Of a stretch of 9,343 nucleotides of DNA, positions 7,897 to 9,343 are shown piece by piece. The position numbers and the translations under genes were made by a program. Below the pieces are notes generated by a model. It did no database searches. It was given only the letters and a program-made list of their open reading frames with translations, and was not told where the DNA came from. Every line of letters begins with the position of its first letter. Positions within the stretch are counted from its first letter, which is position 1. Source of the stretch: Bacillota bacterium. Lineage in GTDB: Bacteria > Bacillota_B > Desulfitobacteriia > Desulfitobacteriales > Desulfitobacteriaceae. The DNA is taken from the NCBI GenBank assembly GCA_021779415.1, contig JAJYAS010000093.1:1-9343 (forward strand), written 5' to 3'.

Positions 7897-7949
7897 TTTT
7901 AACCAACCTTTAATTTATACTTTTGGAATAAATTAATCAGTGTGACTCG

Positions 7950-7979
7950 CTAATAGTTTCCATGGATTTTCTATGACAA
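7950..7979 (-). promoter_or_regulatory. Candidate promoter of the cas operon
   Basis: On the minus strand TTGTCA (7979-7974), an 18-base spacer and TATTAG (7955-7950) make a moderate sigma-A-like match. Transcription would start near 7943, giving an untranslated leader of about 47 bases before cas3. The -10 box matches only 4 of 6 consensus bases, and an alternative TATAAA at 7919-7914 lacks a good -35 partner, so this is tentative. Confidence 0.3.
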
Positions 7980-8022
7980 TCGTTATAAGACATTTACCAC
8001 TTTTATTAGCAATTCGTTACGT

Positions 8023-8279
8023 TTAATCATTTTCCGAGCCACAAACTACGATTAGACGTTCCACATTTTTCTTCAATTTCCTGCCTAGATCGTTAAAATA
8101 TTCCAAAGATCTATAACCATGCCGTTCTAAAAAACGCCCTACTTCTACTTCGGTCGATTATAAAAGATAGGTTTGTGTTAACCTTTTTGTGTCGACCAAT
8201 TCTAGAGCAGTTAGCTTCACCATGAGATAAGCCATTTTGGCCTTATCAGGAACTAAGAAGTTCTTATATTACGTCTCAA
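8023..8279 (-). pseudogene. Broken small gene of unknown family
   Basis: A minus-strand frame reads as plausible protein across an in-frame TAA at 8160-8158. Before it, from 8268, is a stretch containing NFLVPDKAKMAYLMVK and LTALELVDTKRLTQTYLL. After it come 44 residues including EVGRFLERHGYRSLEYFNDL and KKNVERLIVVCGSEND, ending at TAA 8025-8023. A strong ribosome binding site, AGGAGG (8290-8285), stands 5 bases before a TTG at 8279, but that TTG is in a neighbouring frame. A one-base shift between about 8271 and 8253 would join it to the body, giving an ancestral protein of roughly 80 residues. This suggests one frameshift and one nonsense mutation. I do not recognise the family. It could instead be chance open frame, but the charged/hydrophobic pattern and well-placed ribosome binding site argue for a relic. 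It lies upstream of cas3 on the same strand. Confidence 0.45.
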
Positions 8280-8347
8280 TCCTTCCTCCTCCCTATTTAT
8301 CAATCATGTTATATTCTTAAGATAACACAGGAGACAGACAAAAGTTT

Positions 8348-8389
8348 GTAGAGGAGCGACCCTAAAATCACTTAAGGTCGCTCCTCTAC
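8348..8389. terminator. Perfect 14-bp inverted repeat, possible bidirectional terminator
   Basis: GTAGAGGAGCGACC (8348-8361) pairs perfectly with GGTCGCTCCTCTAC (8376-8389). Three further pairs past one mismatch leave a 6-base loop. The minus-strand read-out continues AAACTTTTGTC and the plus strand CCGTTGTT. Both are only moderately T-rich, so termination is plausible but unproven. It sits upstream of the broken gene at 8023-8279 and separates the cas side from the rightward elements. Confidence 0.5.
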
Positions 8390-8572
8390 CGTTGTTATCT
8401 GACAATACGGTAGAAGTGAACGCCACAGGTGGATCCTTTGACAGTAAATATAAAAGCACCGGTTTGCTAAATCCGATACCTTAGGTCTGCCCAGCGGCGC
8501 CTCCTACATTAACCCCGACATTGTATCCAACGGGGCGGAACTGATTTGCTTACAACTTTTTGTCACAATGCT
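8390..8572 (+). other. Unassigned stretch with frameshifted coding-like sequence
   Basis: No intact gene is visible. Two adjacent plus-strand frames each read as plausible protein. The first (8407-8484) contains VEVNATGGSFDSKYKSTGLL and ends in TAG. The second (8454-8588) contains TLGLPSGASYINPDIVSNGA and ends in TAA. A one-base slip around 8460-8480 would join them into one longer frame, as expected of a decayed gene fragment. I cannot assign a family, and chance is not excluded. Confidence 0.2.
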
Positions 8573-8601
8573 TGGACATATTACATAAACTATCCTATAA
8601 T
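8573..8601 (+). promoter_or_regulatory. Near-consensus sigma-A promoter
   Basis: TGGACA (8573-8578; 5 of 6 consensus bases), a spacer of exactly 17 bases, and a perfect TATAAT (8596-8601). Transcription would begin near 8608, about 33 bases before the ATG at 8641. This is the best promoter match in the window, yet no intact recognisable gene follows it. Confidence 0.65.
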
Positions 8602-8632
8602 TCTTATCTTCTATCATCTTAGATGAAAGGAG

Positions 8633-8785
8633 ATGACAATATGTATTCATGGTACTGTCGTGGTAGGCTTTTTAGATGTTGTTATCCATGTTATTGGTAT
8701 CCGTGGCATTGGTAGACAAACGCAAACACTGCAAAGCGTTGCTGGGGCCACCATCGTAATTACAGGTGTTTATTTAGCGACATGA
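8633..8785 (+). pseudogene. C-terminal remnant of a YdcZ/DUF606-like transporter
   Basis: This frame of 50 codons includes VVVGFLDVVIHVIGIRGIG, then RQTQTLQSVAGATIVITGVY and a final LAT. From memory, it resembles the C-terminal end of the YdcZ (DUF606) branch of the drug/metabolite transporters: a membrane segment with the pattern GQLLxxLLIDHFGLFG, a short polar loop, then a final segment ending in a GA(L)xxAGVYL-type motif. Intact members have about 140-150 residues, so at least two thirds is missing. The frame can open at an ATG at 8633, but the ribosome binding site AAAGGAG (8626-8632) directly abuts it, and a TGA lies just upstream in frame. The promoter and ribosome binding site may be those of the lost gene, with an internal deletion joining its start to its tail out of frame. 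The family call rests on pattern memory only. Confidence 0.4.
8641..8715 (+). CDS. Possible 24-residue Trp/Tyr/Cys-rich peptide
   Basis: An ATG at 8641 lies 8 bases after a clean AAAGGAG (8626-8632) and about 33 bases after the predicted transcription start, so translation here looks efficient on paper. The product is 24 residues, starting MYSWYCRGR and ending CYWYPWHW, with 5 Trp, 5 Tyr and 4 Cys. This composition can arise simply by reading the overlapping transporter remnant out of frame (GTT ATT GGT read as TGT TAT TGG). I therefore suspect a by-product of gene decay rather than a selected peptide, but the promoter, ribosome binding site and downstream hairpin keep it worth listing. I do not recognise a family. 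Confidence 0.25.
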   Translation: MYSWYCRGRLFRCCYPCYWYPWHW

Positions 8786-8825
8786 CTGGAAACAAAAGGT
8801 AAGTATTTGGAAAGCTCAAAAGTAT

Positions 8826-8859
8826 TGCCTAGATAAGGTTTTTTTCCCTTATCTAGGCA
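8826..8859. terminator. 13-bp hairpin with T-rich loop, possible terminator
   Basis: TGCCTAGATAAGG (8826-8838) pairs perfectly with CCTTATCTAGGCA (8847-8859) around the 8-base loop TTTTTTTC. The plus strand continues TGTTTTGG, a weak T tract. It lies about 40 bases after the transporter remnant and would close a transcript of about 250 bases from the promoter at 8573. The T run is in the loop rather than after the stem, which is unusual for an intrinsic terminator. The right arm also supplies the stop codon of the truncated HIT frame on the minus strand. Confidence 0.5.
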
Positions 8860-8938
8860 TGTTTTGGATAACTTCGCAGTTTTCGTTTTCAACTAAGATA
8901 TCTGTCGCTGACAGAGTACAAAACACACACTTGGTCAT
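8849..8938 (-). pseudogene. Truncated N-terminus of a HIT-family protein
   Basis: A minus-strand ATG at 8938 with an upstream GGGGGAAG opens a 29-residue frame: MTKCVFCTLSATDILVENEN followed by CEVIQNMPR and TAA. HIT (histidine triad) nucleotide-binding proteins of Firmicutes typically begin M-x-x-C-x-F-C, then a short loop, then ILxENExCxxIxD. The match includes the spaced cysteines (C4, C7) and ILVENENC. Intact proteins have about 110-160 residues and carry the catalytic HxHxH near the C-terminus, which is absent here. The frame stops inside the hairpin at 8826-8859, as if a deletion or insertion there replaced the rest of the gene. The resemblance is from memory of the family's N-terminus and covers few residues. 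Confidence 0.45.
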
Positions 8939-9015
8939 TCTGCTTCCCCCTATTCCATAGGCTTATGCCCGCATCATATACCAAGATTCGTTTCTCAATT
9001 TCAGCGTATCATGGT

Positions 9016-9043
9016 ATTCTATTGGATAATATAGTCGTGACAA
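9016..9043 (-). promoter_or_regulatory. Candidate minus-strand promoter for the HIT remnant
   Basis: TTGTCA (9043-9038), a 16-base spacer and TAGAAT (9021-9016), with 5 of 6 consensus bases in each box. It would read toward the HIT-like start at 8938. Its -35 box overlaps the -35 box of the candidate plus-strand promoter at 9037-9066, so the two would form a divergent pair. Confidence 0.3.
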
Positions 9044-9066
9044 AGCTTAACAGATTTAGGGATACT
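9037..9066 (+). promoter_or_regulatory. Candidate promoter of the RelA/SpoT-domain gene
   Basis: GTGACA (9037-9042), an 18-base spacer and GATACT (9061-9066). This gives 5 of 6 and 4 of 6 consensus matches, and a start near 9073, about 25 bases before the ATG at 9098. It is a moderate match only. Confidence 0.3.
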
Positions 9067-9097
9067 GAATTTATCATTAGCTAAGAAGGAGCCTGAT

Positions 9098-9343
9098 ATG
9101 GATAATAAACGTTCGGCTGAGATTCTGACCGACTTTGATCAACATTATCCGATATACGAAGATTTTACCCCCGTTGTCGCCAATTTATTGAAAGGTATTC
9201 TCGTGATAAAGGAGATCCGAGTTCATTCTATTACCTCACGGGTTAAGAGTCGGGAAAGCCTTAGACGCAAAGTGAACCGTGAAGATGATAAGTATACAAA
9301 GCTAGACGATATCACTGATCTAGCAGGGATAAGGATCATCACC
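9098..9343 (+). CDS. RelA/SpoT-domain protein, N-terminal part (runs off window)
   Basis: The first 82 residues are visible. RelA/SpoT synthetase domains transfer pyrophosphate from ATP to GTP or GDP to make (p)ppGpp, and some small members act as toxins. Signs here are VHSITSRVKSRESLRRKV (42-59), which matches the family's substrate-contact region with conserved Arg/Lys-Ser, and KYTKLDDITDLAGIRIIT (65-82), which matches the start of the catalytic fold. The preceding DFDQHYPIYEDFTPVVANLL is a helical lead-in often seen in clostridial stand-alone RelA/SpoT-domain proteins. There is no HD hydrolase domain in front, so it is not a full-length Rel/SpoT. The ATG follows AAGGAG (9086-9091) with a 6-base spacer. 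The catalytic Glu and the C-terminal part lie outside the window, so activity and subclass cannot be judged. Confidence 0.85.
   Translation, partial: MDNKRSAEILTDFDQHYPIYEDFTPVVANLLKGILVIKEIRVHSITSRVKSRESLRRKVNREDDKYTKLDDITDLAGIRIIT

Noticed and set aside
7914..7919. TATAAA as the -10 box of the cas promoter.
   Set aside because: No acceptable -35 box lies 16-18 bases upstream, and it would leave only about 15 bases before the cas3 start, overlapping the ribosome binding region.
8376..8389. GGTCGCTCCTCTAC contains GTCGCTCC, resembling the start of many type I-C CRISPR repeats.
   Set aside because: There is one copy only, no ATTGAAAC-type end and no regular spacing. It is fully explained as one arm of the hairpin at 8348-8389.
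1..9343. Insertion sequences, transposases, tRNA or rRNA genes.
   Set aside because: No transposase-like frame, terminal inverted repeat pair, cloverleaf or rRNA-like sequence was recognised anywhere in the window.

Overview
The window holds a complete type I-C (Dvulg-type) CRISPR-Cas operon, read entirely on the minus strand. Gene order is cas3 (5653-7896), cas5c (4899-5636), cas8c (3133-4902), cas7 (2185-3102), cas4 (1488-2183), cas1 (460-1491) and cas2 (147-449). This is the canonical I-C order, and every gene is open and full length. Moderately AT-rich DNA, strong AGGAGG-type ribosome binding sites, TTG starts and the style of the proteins suggest a Firmicute, probably a clostridial sulfate reducer or relative such as Desulfosporosinus/Desulfitobacterium. 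The genus is an inference from style only.

The genes are packed tightly. cas5c/cas8c overlap in ATGA, cas4/cas1 overlap in TTGA, cas7/cas4 are one base apart, and the remaining gaps are 10-30 bases. Ribosome binding sites move three starts from the longest reading frame: cas1 and cas5c probably start at internal TTG codons, and cas4 at an internal ATG. Inside cas8c, a near-perfect ribosome binding site precedes an in-frame ATG at 3513. It predicts a separate 126-residue small subunit, Cas11c, as known for other I-C systems.

Together the genes make a full defence pathway. Cas4-Cas1-Cas2 select and integrate spacers. Cas5c cuts the pre-crRNA (there is no cas6) and, with Cas7, Cas8c and Cas11c, forms Cascade. 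Cas3 (HD nuclease plus helicase) degrades the target. No CRISPR array is in the window. The AT-rich stretch at 1-146, with repeated TGCGAAAC-type motifs, looks like the leader, so the array should begin just beyond the left edge.

To the right, 7897-9097 has no intact recognisable gene and looks like a gene graveyard. It contains a small broken minus-strand reading frame (8023-8279), a perfect 14-bp hairpin (8348-8389), an unassigned stretch with frameshifted coding-like sequence, and a plus-strand remnant resembling the C-terminus of a YdcZ/DUF606 transporter. That remnant sits behind a near-consensus promoter and ahead of a second hairpin. A truncated minus-strand HIT-family start follows.

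From 9098 a plus-strand RelA/SpoT-domain (ppGpp synthetase-like) gene begins and runs off the window. I see no clearly novel system. The best leads are the internal Cas11c start, the leader motifs, the short promoter-to-hairpin unit at 8573-8859, and the nearby alarmone-synthetase-like gene.
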